From assembly GCA_023230825.1 (NCBI GenBank), contig JALNWO010000004.1:1-34683 (forward strand): a stretch of DNA of 34,683 bases, in the 5' to 3' direction. Made by a program: the position numbers and the translations under genes. Below the pieces are notes generated by a model that did not search any database, was not told the DNA's origin, and worked only from the letters and a program-made list of their open reading frames with translations. This DNA comes from Acholeplasmataceae bacterium. GTDB taxonomy: Bacteria; Bacillota_I; Bacilli_A; Acholeplasmatales; Acholeplasmataceae. How positions within the stretch are numbered: the first letter of the stretch is position 1; the number at the start of each line of letters is the position of its first letter. This document shows positions 1 through 7,898 of this stretch, one piece after another.

Positions 1-33
1 ATAAATAGGAGTCTTTTTAAGACTCCTATTTAT
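1..33. terminator. Two-way hairpin terminator at left edge
   Basis: Perfect inverted repeat with 13-bp arms (1-13 and 21-33) and a 7-base loop. The outer arm ends are A/T only, so each strand ends in a U-rich run. It lies just past the stop of the minus-strand gene at 45 and probably ends that transcript, and also any plus-strand transcript entering from the left. It is followed on the plus strand by TATGCC, a variant of the element seen after other hairpins here. Confidence 0.8.
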
Positions 34-44
34 GCCTTATATAG

Positions 45-2969
45 TTAGACTAGTTTATGACGAATAAAGTTAACACTAACGTCTTCCTCAACAATAAGAA
101 TACCATCAGCACGAGCTACTAAACGTTTTCTTAAAGAGAGTCGGTCTGTTAAGTTAATAATAGTTACCATAGGAAAATCATTACTCCAACCGCCTAAACC
201 AGTGATCTTAACATCCATAACATCATTACCATACAATGCTTTTAATTCAACAATCATATCACTAATAGAAACAACAGCATTTGTTAAGTAATCATTAAGT
301 GCTTGAATAGTCACTCTAGTTAACTGTTGTTTTAGTGCTTCATCATCATCGACTTTATCAGAGATGTGTAACTCTACATTAAAAGCTTGTTGAGCAGGTA
401 AACTCGTTGTTAAACCAGCTCCATACATGATCTCAACAGGACCTGTAGTTGTCTTCGGATAAAAGAAGATTTTAGTCTTCTCTAATAAAGTAGGTGTTAA
501 TGATTTAATATCATTAATAATCCAATTGATAATTAAATCAACTAACTCTTTACGATAATCAATAATGATCTTATCTGTACTAAAGAAGTACACACCATCG
601 ACCATCATAAAATCCACTTGTCTATAAACACGACGAGGTGAAATAACAACAGGTTCTCCAGTTACTTCATCAATAACTGTACTACCTGCTAAATGTCGAT
701 AAATAGGATTTCCTTGACCATCTAATTGAGGATCTCCCTTATGATGAAGAATGTTAAAATAAGGTTTACCGTCGTTATCGAATAATATATTCGTTCCATC
801 AGGCCCTTTTTCATAAACATCCTCTAAGTAATAAGCAGGGACATCAAAAGGATAAGTCTCATAGCGTTCAGTACCTGGAATAGTTCTAGCTCTAATCCAT
901 AATTCTTTTAATGCATCACCAAACTTTAGACGAATCTTCTCAACACTGATAGCGGCAATACGATTAGGTAATAAGAACTTACCTAAATAGCTATCAGCTT
1001 CATTAGTCCTCCATTGAGAACCTAATGTCGCACTTGTTGAGAAAGTAATAACAAAATCATTAAGTAGAGCAGTCTCAGTTAAACGAGGTGTTTGCTCAAA
1101 CATAAAGAATTCTGTTAGCTCTAACCCATCTCTTCGTGTAACGTTAAAGTTAGAGGATAAATCAAATCGATAAACTCTTGAACCTTCATCTGTCTTACCA
1201 ATTAACTCACCATTTTGATAAGCATAAGAAATCTCACCAATAGGTCTAAAAGAAATCTGAGCATGAACTTCATTATCATTAAGAAGTTTTAAATCATCAG
1301 TTTCAGTAGTAGTGACTTCTAATTGATATCCAGAACTAGTCTTTAAGAACCGATAAGAAGAAATGGTAGAAGAAAGTAAAGTAAGGTCATTCTCAGCAAT
1401 GAAAGATTTACTTTGAGCCTCAGGAGCATCTAATCGATACACTCGTGCATCAAACTCAGACTCCAGCATTTCCATAACGTAATAGAAAGGTGTATAGAAG
1501 TAATTACCACCCGTTACTTGAGAAGCTTGTTGGTCTATAGGGAGAGCTTTAATTGCATCGATATTACTCTTAGGAACTAGATATGTCCTACCATTTCTAT
1601 TTTGAAATAAAGTCTCTGGAGTAAAAGTAATACTTTCCCCATTATCAATAACTGTTCCAATATCAATAGCATCAATAGCATTAAAGAGAACAGATTGAAT
1701 AGATAAACTAGCTGCTGTAATTAATTGATTATTAGTTGGATCAGGTAATTGTTTAGTAGCTAGATAAATTCGATTAGTGATATTATCTACGTTCTTTACA
1801 ATATCAAAATCTTGATCTGCTAAAATAGTCTCAATCTGATCAGGCGTAATAGCAGGAACTCTAGGACCCATCGTATTGTAAATAACACGCCGTCTTAGTT
1901 CTTCTAAGTCTAAACTATTTCTGCCGCCATTGATAGTATCATTAGACCATACTTGGACATCTTCTAAATGAGAGAGGTTCTTTGTATAGACACTCTGACC
2001 AATATTATCAATAGTAGACCAGCTAAAATTAAAAGCAGTAGAATTTAAGTTAGCTAGATCAAGACTAACATGTCCTTTAGTCGTATAGACATCAATTCTT
2101 ACTTTACCTACTAAATTAAACCTATTGATGTAGATAATAGGAATATGGACTTGTACACTTTGTTCTAAGACTTTTACAGCAGCTGTAATAGTATCAGGGT
2201 TATAGACTAAGTCAGTGTGAGTAACTGCGATTTCTTCCCAGAGATCGGTATTACCTACAGTTTCCGATCTAGAGATATAAACTCTTACGAAATAAAAGTC
2301 ATCTTGAAAGTTAACAGTAGTAAATAAAGGAGAGGTGGGACTAAAATCGGCTTTTTGTGAAGTGATCTCATATTGGAAAGTATCAAACTCCATAACAAAC
2401 CAATCTGTATTATCTAAAGTGATAATATTAAAAGGAATTAAGTTTGTCTCAACATCACCAATAGGACTACCTTCATTAACATCCCATACAACAGTTAATC
2501 CACCATGATTCATCTCCCTGATCTCAATGGGATAAATAGTACTGAATACTAAATCCCCTGGACCAAATCGACTATTACGAGGAATAACAATTTTCTTGTA
2601 TCCTCTATCTGGTACAGCTACTAAGTTATTAATTAAATCATCATAATGGATCTTTAATTGAAACTTAGCCTTAGAGGGTAGAGCAAAGCGACCAATATAG
2701 TCCTGATCACTCATATGTAAATATAAGTCATCAGCTTGTCTTGCATTAACAGGATAGAGCTTACGATAAGAACTCTCAAACCCATTTAAAAGAGAACTAA
2801 TTCCACTAGCACTTACTTCTTGTAATTGCACCATCGGGTTAGAAGGATCGTATACGTTTAATTCTCCTCCATTAATTTCCCGTAGTAGTCGTAAATTAAT
2901 TCTTTGAATTGCTGAAGGATTATTAATAACCCTTTTTAATGCTTCTTTATAAGCAGTAACTTGACTCAT
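45..2969 (-). CDS. Baseplate wedge-like virion protein (974 aa)
   Basis: Large virion protein, second gene of a minus-strand pair. Residues about 100-210 contain a beta-rich stretch (a YKKIVIPRNSRFGPGD-type segment, then YPIEIRE and a glycine-rich strand) that recalls gp6/J-type baseplate wedge proteins, which join the hub to the tail fibres. The last 150 residues also fit that class: a helix with an acidic DKVDDDEALK segment, then short strands. No signal peptide or membrane segment is seen. ATG at 2969 has AAGGA a few bases upstream, 12 nt after the stop of the upstream gene, so the two are probably co-translated. The wedge assignment rests on pattern memory, not an alignment; it could be another large baseplate or fibre-attachment protein. 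Confidence 0.6.
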   Translation of the reverse strand: MSQVTAYKEALKRVINNPSAIQRINLRLLREINGGELNVYDPSNPMVQLQEVSASGISSLLNGFESSYRKLYPVNARQADDLYLHMSDQDYIGRFALPSKAKFQLKIHYDDLINNLVAVPDRGYKKIVIPRNSRFGPGDLVFSTIYPIEIREMNHGGLTVVWDVNEGSPIGDVETNLIPFNIITLDNTDWFVMEFDTFQYEITSQKADFSPTSPLFTTVNFQDDFYFVRVYISRSETVGNTDLWEEIAVTHTDLVYNPDTITAAVKVLEQSVQVHIPIIYINRFNLVGKVRIDVYTTKGHVSLDLANLNSTAFNFSWSTIDNIGQSVYTKNLSHLEDVQVWSNDTINGGRNSLDLEELRRRVIYNTMGPRVPAITPDQIETILADQDFDIVKNVDNITNRIYLATKQLPDPTNNQLITAASLSIQSVLFNAIDAIDIGTVIDNGESITFTPETLFQNRNGRTYLVPKSNIDAIKALPIDQQASQVTGGNYFYTPFYYVMEMLESEFDARVYRLDAPEAQSKSFIAENDLTLLSSTISSYRFLKTSSGYQLEVTTTETDDLKLLNDNEVHAQISFRPIGEISYAYQNGELIGKTDEGSRVYRFDLSSNFNVTRRDGLELTEFFMFEQTPRLTETALLNDFVITFSTSATLGSQWRTNEADSYLGKFLLPNRIAAISVEKIRLKFGDALKELWIRARTIPGTERYETYPFDVPAYYLEDVYEKGPDGTNILFDNDGKPYFNILHHKGDPQLDGQGNPIYRHLAGSTVIDEVTGEPVVISPRRVYRQVDFMMVDGVYFFSTDKIIIDYRKELVDLIINWIINDIKSLTPTLLEKTKIFFYPKTTTGPVEIMYGAGLTTSLPAQQAFNVELHISDKVDDDEALKQQLTRVTIQALNDYLTNAVVSISDMIVELKALYGNDVMDVKITGLGGWSNDFPMVTIINLTDRLSLRKRLVARADGILIVEEDVSVNFIRHKLV

Positions 2970-2981
2970 TTTCCTTTATTC

Positions 2982-4070
2982 CTAAATATTATCCCAGTAT
3001 GCTTCGCCAGCAGGATCAACTTCTCTTGCTAAGTCCCTAGGGATAACAGCATAGAAAAGACGTTTATCAACCCACCACTCAAAACTACCATCAGCAGGAT
3101 TGATACGAGGATAACCATATCCATTTAATAAGTTTAATGCCCAATCTGGAATAGTTCTAAATACCTGTTCTCGACGATCATCTCGCATTGCACTATTAAA
3201 GAAGATAACTGTCGCATTGAACTCATCAAATAAAATAGGATCATTATAAGTTAGACCATTTGTCCTGAATGTGATATTGATCATATCGTTTTCTCGACTA
3301 AATGGTTGTCCTACTTCAAAGTTACCTCGCTGACCCATAGGTGATGATAACGGGAAAGCAGCATCAGCACTTAAGATACTCCTGACCATTCTTTTATTCT
3401 GATCTAAAGTAACACGATAGATACGAGTCATGTAGTCAATTTCATGCTCCCACCAGTATAATGGATAAGGAACTAATCGATCCTCAAAGACTAGCATCGC
3501 ATACAAAATCCAGTAATAAAAGAGGTCAGTAATTGGGTCACCTAATATATTTCTAAAGGTACAGTTTATATCGTATGTTCCATTGAGGTTTAAAGGACCG
3601 TCAATAAAACTAAAAGCTTCCTTATACTGTCCTTCAGGAGAAGTGTAAGTAGGTGCTACTGCATCAGGCCATCCAGATGAACTTTGTATAAAATTAGTTA
3701 AGATAGGGATGAATGCTTGATAGTTATCTAGTAAAGGACAATCCACATTACTAGAGATTAAATTATTATCAAAAACAGTTCTGATATATCTAGAATAACT
3801 AGTGGGTTCTTTGGTAAGCAATAGAGATAATCGTCTATCGATTCTTAAATTCTCCATTGTCATATTCATCAGTGGACGAGTAAAGAAGGTATAACCAATT
3901 TGGTCCTTATTCATTGGAATAAGACCAGGCTGCTGACGATGGTTTATACCAAAGAAGGCTCGCGCTGCTCCACTTGATATATTACCTATTGCAGTATTAC
4001 TGGTAACTCTTTCAATAGCTTCTTTACTTTTTCTTTGGTTATGCCAATATAAATCTTCATTTGTTGCCAT
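2982..4070 (-). CDS. Virion structural protein, tail/neck type (362 aa)
   Basis: First gene of the minus-strand pair. The centre (about residues 180-250) is rich in aromatics and charges, with EIDYMTRIYRVTLDQNKRMV and then a GQRGNF segment. This recalls a conserved but uncharacterised virion protein of jumbo myoviruses. There is no membrane segment or enzymatic motif. Its place directly upstream of the wedge-like gene points to the tail, baseplate or neck. It is divergent from the plus-strand gene at 4143, so 4071-4142 should hold promoters for both directions. The virion role is inferred from neighbours; the exact function is unknown. Confidence 0.55.
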   Translation of the reverse strand: MATNEDLYWHNQRKSKEAIERVTSNTAIGNISSGAARAFFGINHRQQPGLIPMNKDQIGYTFFTRPLMNMTMENLRIDRRLSLLLTKEPTSYSRYIRTVFDNNLISSNVDCPLLDNYQAFIPILTNFIQSSSGWPDAVAPTYTSPEGQYKEAFSFIDGPLNLNGTYDINCTFRNILGDPITDLFYYWILYAMLVFEDRLVPYPLYWWEHEIDYMTRIYRVTLDQNKRMVRSILSADAAFPLSSPMGQRGNFEVGQPFSRENDMINITFRTNGLTYNDPILFDEFNATVIFFNSAMRDDRREQVFRTIPDWALNLLNGYGYPRINPADGSFEWWVDKRLFYAVIPRDLAREVDPAGEAYWDNI

Positions 4071-4142
4071 GGTTGTTAAAACCTCAATAACCTTTCTTTA
4101 TTTTACTATAAGTTTATAAAACTTAAAAAAGGATTTTTTTGT
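4071..4142. promoter_or_regulatory. Divergent intergenic region with likely promoters
   Basis: A 72-bp A/T-rich gap between two divergent virion genes, so transcription must begin here or further out on both strands. It contains ACTATAAGTTTATAAAAC and, near the plus-strand gene, an AAAAAAGGA Shine-Dalgarno-like run about 11 nt before the ATG at 4143. No clear sigma70 -35/-10 pair is seen. Confidence 0.5.
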
Positions 4143-5261
4143 ATGAAAGCCAATTTAGCTTTTTCACTGATTGGAGCAGCCGCAGTCGGATTAAGTAATC
4201 TTATTGCCGCAGCAGCTAAGCCACAAAGTTTAATGAAGCGGGCTGCTATAGCTCGGTTAGAACCTAATGCTATCATTGATGAGAGATGTTTACTGTATCC
4301 AAATTTAAACGATGTACTTAGCGTAACGACTAACGTATTCATCGCTACTTATCTGCAATTGATCTCTCTAAGCAGAACCACCAGTGATGGTACTCAAATC
4401 ATTAAACGAGTCAGTCTACAGGATACGCGGTTAGGTGGTGAGAGTTACCTTTCTTCTATGCTTAGTATTGAGGCGGCAGAACAACCAAATGTCATTGGTA
4501 TCCTAGATGAAATTACTGAGTTCAAAGATATTCATGAAGATGCATTACCAGCAGAAGACTACTACTCTCAAGAGAGTCAAGTAAACCGTAAACTCATCGA
4601 AGGTCTAAATGACAGTGGTTCATTAGCTGTTGGTCGATTCATTGAAGTAGAAATCGAAAAAGGTGCTGATGGAAAACCAGTTACTGTAGAGATTGCTGTT
4701 CGTATGATGTCAACCATTGCTAATACGAATATCTTAAAGAATGCTCTAGAATCTCGGTTCAAAGGTAATGAAGGTCCGCTTGAAAGAAAACATGGCTGGA
4801 AAACAGGTCGTCTTTCCTTTATCTCTGATTTAGTATTTGGAAGTGATTTAATTCGCAAGCATCGTAATCTTCAAATGAAAGATGTCGATGGTATCTATAG
4901 CAAGCTTAGTCCGAATAAGATGCGTGGTAAAACAGGATGGGATGTTGTAACAGGTAAGTTCTCTATTGCAGAAGCTTCTTCAGTACTTGTTTTAGATCAA
5001 GAAACAGTTGATGAAGTCGAATACGCTATGGGTGGTAAGTTTAGTAACAAAACCTTCCGTGATCGTCTCCTTGAAGCAACAGGTGTCATGACCTTAGCTA
5101 TCATTGATAGGGGTGATGATATGGTTACGTTCTATTATGATTCTATTGCCGATGGCACTCGTTTGAACTCTGCTGCTCTTCGGTCAGCAGGTAAGAAAGA
5201 CGGTCCTGATGTAGGTAAGATCCTAGAACAGTTTATTGCTCAAGGTCAAGTACGTTTTTAA
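4143..5261 (+). CDS. Virion structural protein with hydrophobic N-terminus (372 aa)
   Basis: First gene of the plus-strand virion block. Residues 1-26 are hydrophobic and alanine-rich, which could be a membrane-active segment, a cleaved leader or a helix packed in the particle. The rest is a mixed alpha/beta protein with no recognised catalytic motif; a central segment (about 180-200) contains EIAVRMMSTIANTNILKNAL. The start follows AAAAAAGGA at a rather long spacing. The next gene begins 20 nt after the stop. Family resemblance to jumbo-phage virion proteins is from memory only. The reverse-strand frames over this gene look like shadows. Confidence 0.55.
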   Translation: MKANLAFSLIGAAAVGLSNLIAAAAKPQSLMKRAAIARLEPNAIIDERCLLYPNLNDVLSVTTNVFIATYLQLISLSRTTSDGTQIIKRVSLQDTRLGGESYLSSMLSIEAAEQPNVIGILDEITEFKDIHEDALPAEDYYSQESQVNRKLIEGLNDSGSLAVGRFIEVEIEKGADGKPVTVEIAVRMMSTIANTNILKNALESRFKGNEGPLERKHGWKTGRLSFISDLVFGSDLIRKHRNLQMKDVDGIYSKLSPNKMRGKTGWDVVTGKFSIAEASSVLVLDQETVDEVEYAMGGKFSNKTFRDRLLEATGVMTLAIIDRGDDMVTFYYDSIADGTRLNSAALRSAGKKDGPDVGKILEQFIAQGQVRF

Positions 5262-5281
5262 TTGATAAAAAGGAATATTAG

Positions 5282-6193
5282 ATGGACCCCTTAGTTGCTT
5301 ATAAAGAAAAGCTATTACCTATTCTGAAGAAGACGGATTTACTTGATGACGTAGATCGTATCCGTACGGAATACACGAAATACCTTATTCCTGAATTAGA
5401 GCGTAATGCTACTGTTGTAAACAAACCTAAAGATAAAGATATCGAAAGAATGTTCGATACGATTCATCGAATTGGAAAGATCTCTCGTCGAGATAATGCT
5501 TTATCTGGTTTAAGTGAATCTTTTAAGAATACTGTAGAGAGCTTAGATAAAGTTCAAGACGTTATTAAAAAAGAATTTACTGGCGAACAAATTGCTACTG
5601 ATGTATTGACTTATCGACAAGTTGCTTTAATCCGATATGTTGAGATCAGTAACTTTGTACTGAATTATTCATTACGTCTGTTACGGTTCATTTTATCAAA
5701 AGAACTCGATGCAGCTGGTCAAAAGGGTAATGATTCTATCACACCTAATGAACGGACTAGTTTAAATAACAACTTCGTCAATTATGCTAGTGCATTACCA
5801 ATCGTTACTTTAAACGCTAGTCAAATCGACAAGACATTAAAAGAAACGCCTTCTGTTGTGATTGATGAAGCAGCAAGTGATGTACTGTCTTTCCATACTG
5901 CTGGTAAAGCTGATCCAACTAAAGCTGGTTTAGTCGCTACTGATTGGAATCCTCTTTATCATTCTAATTGGAATCCTATCTATCGTACTCGTTTACTCAT
6001 TGCTGAGTGGCAAGCTAAAGAATATAGGAAGATTGTAGAAGAACTTAAGATGTTTGAGGTTCAGCGTCTACGTATTGAGAATGCTCGTCAAGGTAGAGCT
6101 GATCCTATTTTAGATAAACGAGCAGAAGAGTTAGGTGGTATTATTAATGATCTCCAGTACGAGATCAATAGGATGGAGAAAAACTATGCTTAA
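5282..6193 (+). CDS. Helical virion protein, coiled-coil C-terminus (303 aa)
   Basis: Almost wholly helical. Two features stand out: a NWNPIYRTRLLIAEWQAKEY segment near residues 228-247, and after it a charged coiled coil running to the C-terminus. From memory, this NPIY...AEWQ plus coiled-coil pattern recurs in virion proteins of jumbo myoviruses, but no function is assigned. Start ATG is preceded by AAAAAGGA about 6 nt upstream. The stop overlaps the start of the next gene by 8 bases, so translation is likely coupled. Best guess is a head-neck or head-associated structural protein. Confidence 0.6.
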   Translation: MDPLVAYKEKLLPILKKTDLLDDVDRIRTEYTKYLIPELERNATVVNKPKDKDIERMFDTIHRIGKISRRDNALSGLSESFKNTVESLDKVQDVIKKEFTGEQIATDVLTYRQVALIRYVEISNFVLNYSLRLLRFILSKELDAAGQKGNDSITPNERTSLNNNFVNYASALPIVTLNASQIDKTLKETPSVVIDEAASDVLSFHTAGKADPTKAGLVATDWNPLYHSNWNPIYRTRLLIAEWQAKEYRKIVEELKMFEVQRLRIENARQGRADPILDKRAEELGGIINDLQYEINRMEKNYA

Positions 6194-6821
6194 CTCCACT
6201 CGATCAGTTCAGGTTTATCCCAGAGGTTTTCTAGGTAAGCCTATTGACAGAGTAGAAGAAGCACCTAAGTTTGCGATGCGGAGTCCGAATTTAATGTTTG
6301 GATTTAGCTTGGTGTCAGGAATGAATGAGCGTCGTAAAGGTAGTCCTGAAGTGGATGAACTCCATCAGCAATATTTAGGTAACCTTAAATATGCTACTAA
6401 CTTCGATTGCTTTAAAGATCTACTTGTTGAATTCTTATCTGTCTTTACAACAAATCAGTTTGGACAATGGTTATTCATGCAAAGAGAAAGTCCTGTATAC
6501 ACCCCTTTGCATGAGCGCTTTCTGATCGATACTTGTAACTATTTACTAACAGGTCAAAGAAAGCTGAGTGTTTATAATTGGGAAGGTATGTTTAAACATA
6601 ACTACCAACCCGGTAGTGAGACCTATGGTGGTCGGCATACGGAGACAAACGTACCATTAGAGCTAAATAAAACAGATCGCTTATTAGCAACTGATTTATT
6701 TAAACGTTTTGAAAATGCTTCTCTAGGTGATGTCTTTCAATACTGGGTGTCTAAACCTAATGGCTTAGATGACTTAATGACTTCTCTGTTTATCTTCTTC
6801 GGTTCTAGTATTGATAATTAG
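6186..6821 (+). CDS. Virion-type protein, translationally coupled (211 aa)
   Basis: The reading frame is open from 6135, but the start at 6186 is preferred: it overlaps the previous stop (ATGCTTAA), has a purine-rich AGGATGGAG site at good spacing, and gives an N-terminus MLNSTRSVQVYPRGFLGKPI that does not duplicate upstream coding sequence. The protein is mixed alpha/beta with a conserved-looking LMFGFSLVSGM segment near residues 35-45 and no catalytic motif. It closes the three-gene unit; a hairpin follows the TAG stop by 4 nt. Probably a head or neck component, by position. Confidence 0.6.
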   Translation: MLNSTRSVQVYPRGFLGKPIDRVEEAPKFAMRSPNLMFGFSLVSGMNERRKGSPEVDELHQQYLGNLKYATNFDCFKDLLVEFLSVFTTNQFGQWLFMQRESPVYTPLHERFLIDTCNYLLTGQRKLSVYNWEGMFKHNYQPGSETYGGRHTETNVPLELNKTDRLLATDLFKRFENASLGDVFQYWVSKPNGLDDLMTSLFIFFGSSIDN

Positions 6822-6825
6822 TAAT

Positions 6826-6857
6826 AGAGGGAATATGTTAAAAGCATATTCCCTCTT
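6826..6857 (+). terminator. Hairpin terminator
   Basis: Perfect 12-bp stem (6826-6837 with 6845-6856), 7-base loop, ending in CTCTTTT. It lies directly after the stop at 6821 and before the gene at 6893. Unlike several later hairpins it is not followed by TATGC. Confidence 0.8.
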
Positions 6858-6892
6858 TTCGCTATTAAGTCAAGTCTTAAGGTTTTTATAAC

Positions 6893-7873
6893 ATGTCAAC
6901 AAAAATTATAGATTTAATTAATGCAACTGACCCTGCTGACTTCCTAGGTAGAGCTAAGGAGGCATTACCTAATAGAATCTTTCCTTCTCAAGAATCTTTA
7001 GAAACTCAATCTTTCTTTAGCCAGATCTTCATGGATTCAATTAAAAAGGAAGCTTTTCTCTCCTTTTTAAAGTCATTAAGAAGTAAGGATATTAGTACTA
7101 CATCCAACATTAAAAATAATATCGCTGAAATTAAAAAGAACATCTCTAAACTAAAAGCCTATCGAGAAAAGAATGCTTTTAGTCTCATGGATTATGAAGA
7201 TATTGTTATTCCTTTAGAATACCTACAGACAGTTTTTGCTCCAGTAAGCCGATATCCATTAATCGATGTCGTGACTAATACTCTATGTGTTATTGAATCC
7301 ATCTCTTCTCTTTTCTCTAGAGAAGCAGTTCGTGGAAAAGAAGATGGTAAGTTCTATCCAGTTAATTGTGATGATGTAACGACTTATTTACCTGTTAAGC
7401 AATTGATCGAACCAGTAGGTATTGAGAAGTGGAAAGAAGTCGGTATTGATACTGTTGCACTAGAAGATGCTTTTTGTAAATACATTGCTATTTGGACAAG
7501 TAATAGTGATGTGAATTTAACTATTGCTGAAAAAGTAATTGATGACTTAGAAGACTTACCAGTTATTAGTACTTCTGATTGGTCTGATCTTGATACTCTT
7601 TTACGAGACAGTGAGCTTACAGATAAGCTAGACGCTCTTTTAGCGCAATTAGAAGAATACCTACAATCTAATTTTGATTGGATGGATGTTGTTACTAACG
7701 TATTAAATAGTACAGATGAGCAATCTAGTTTAGTTAATTTAGTTCGTATTACTGATAGCTTATATCAAAACTGGAGAAATCTCCATTACTCTTTTGAAGG
7801 TTTAAGTACCTTACTAAGTTGTTTTATAACCGCGCTCGTGTATTGTACTGAACAGTTCAAAAAACCCGTTTAA
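6893..7873 (+). CDS. Helical probable inner-head protein (326 aa)
   Basis: Unrecognised. Mostly helical and acidic, with lysine-rich helices near residues 65-100. The C-terminal part (about 235-326) is a helical domain ending in SCFITALVYCTEQFKK. Its arrangement resembles the C-terminal helical domains of the acidic proteins that follow, so it may be a distant member of the same set. It begins about 36 nt after a terminator, with only a weak AAGG upstream, and a 25-nt gap separates it from the next gene. Virion location is inferred from context. Confidence 0.5.
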   Translation: MSTKIIDLINATDPADFLGRAKEALPNRIFPSQESLETQSFFSQIFMDSIKKEAFLSFLKSLRSKDISTTSNIKNNIAEIKKNISKLKAYREKNAFSLMDYEDIVIPLEYLQTVFAPVSRYPLIDVVTNTLCVIESISSLFSREAVRGKEDGKFYPVNCDDVTTYLPVKQLIEPVGIEKWKEVGIDTVALEDAFCKYIAIWTSNSDVNLTIAEKVIDDLEDLPVISTSDWSDLDTLLRDSELTDKLDALLAQLEEYLQSNFDWMDVVTNVLNSTDEQSSLVNLVRITDSLYQNWRNLHYSFEGLSTLLSCFITALVYCTEQFKKPV

Positions 7874-7898
7874 CTAAAAAGGAAATAGGTTAAGATCT

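Noticed and set aside
4106..4858. Reverse ORFs over the 372-aa virion gene
   Set aside because: Shadows of a plus-strand gene with good ribosome site and neighbour spacing.
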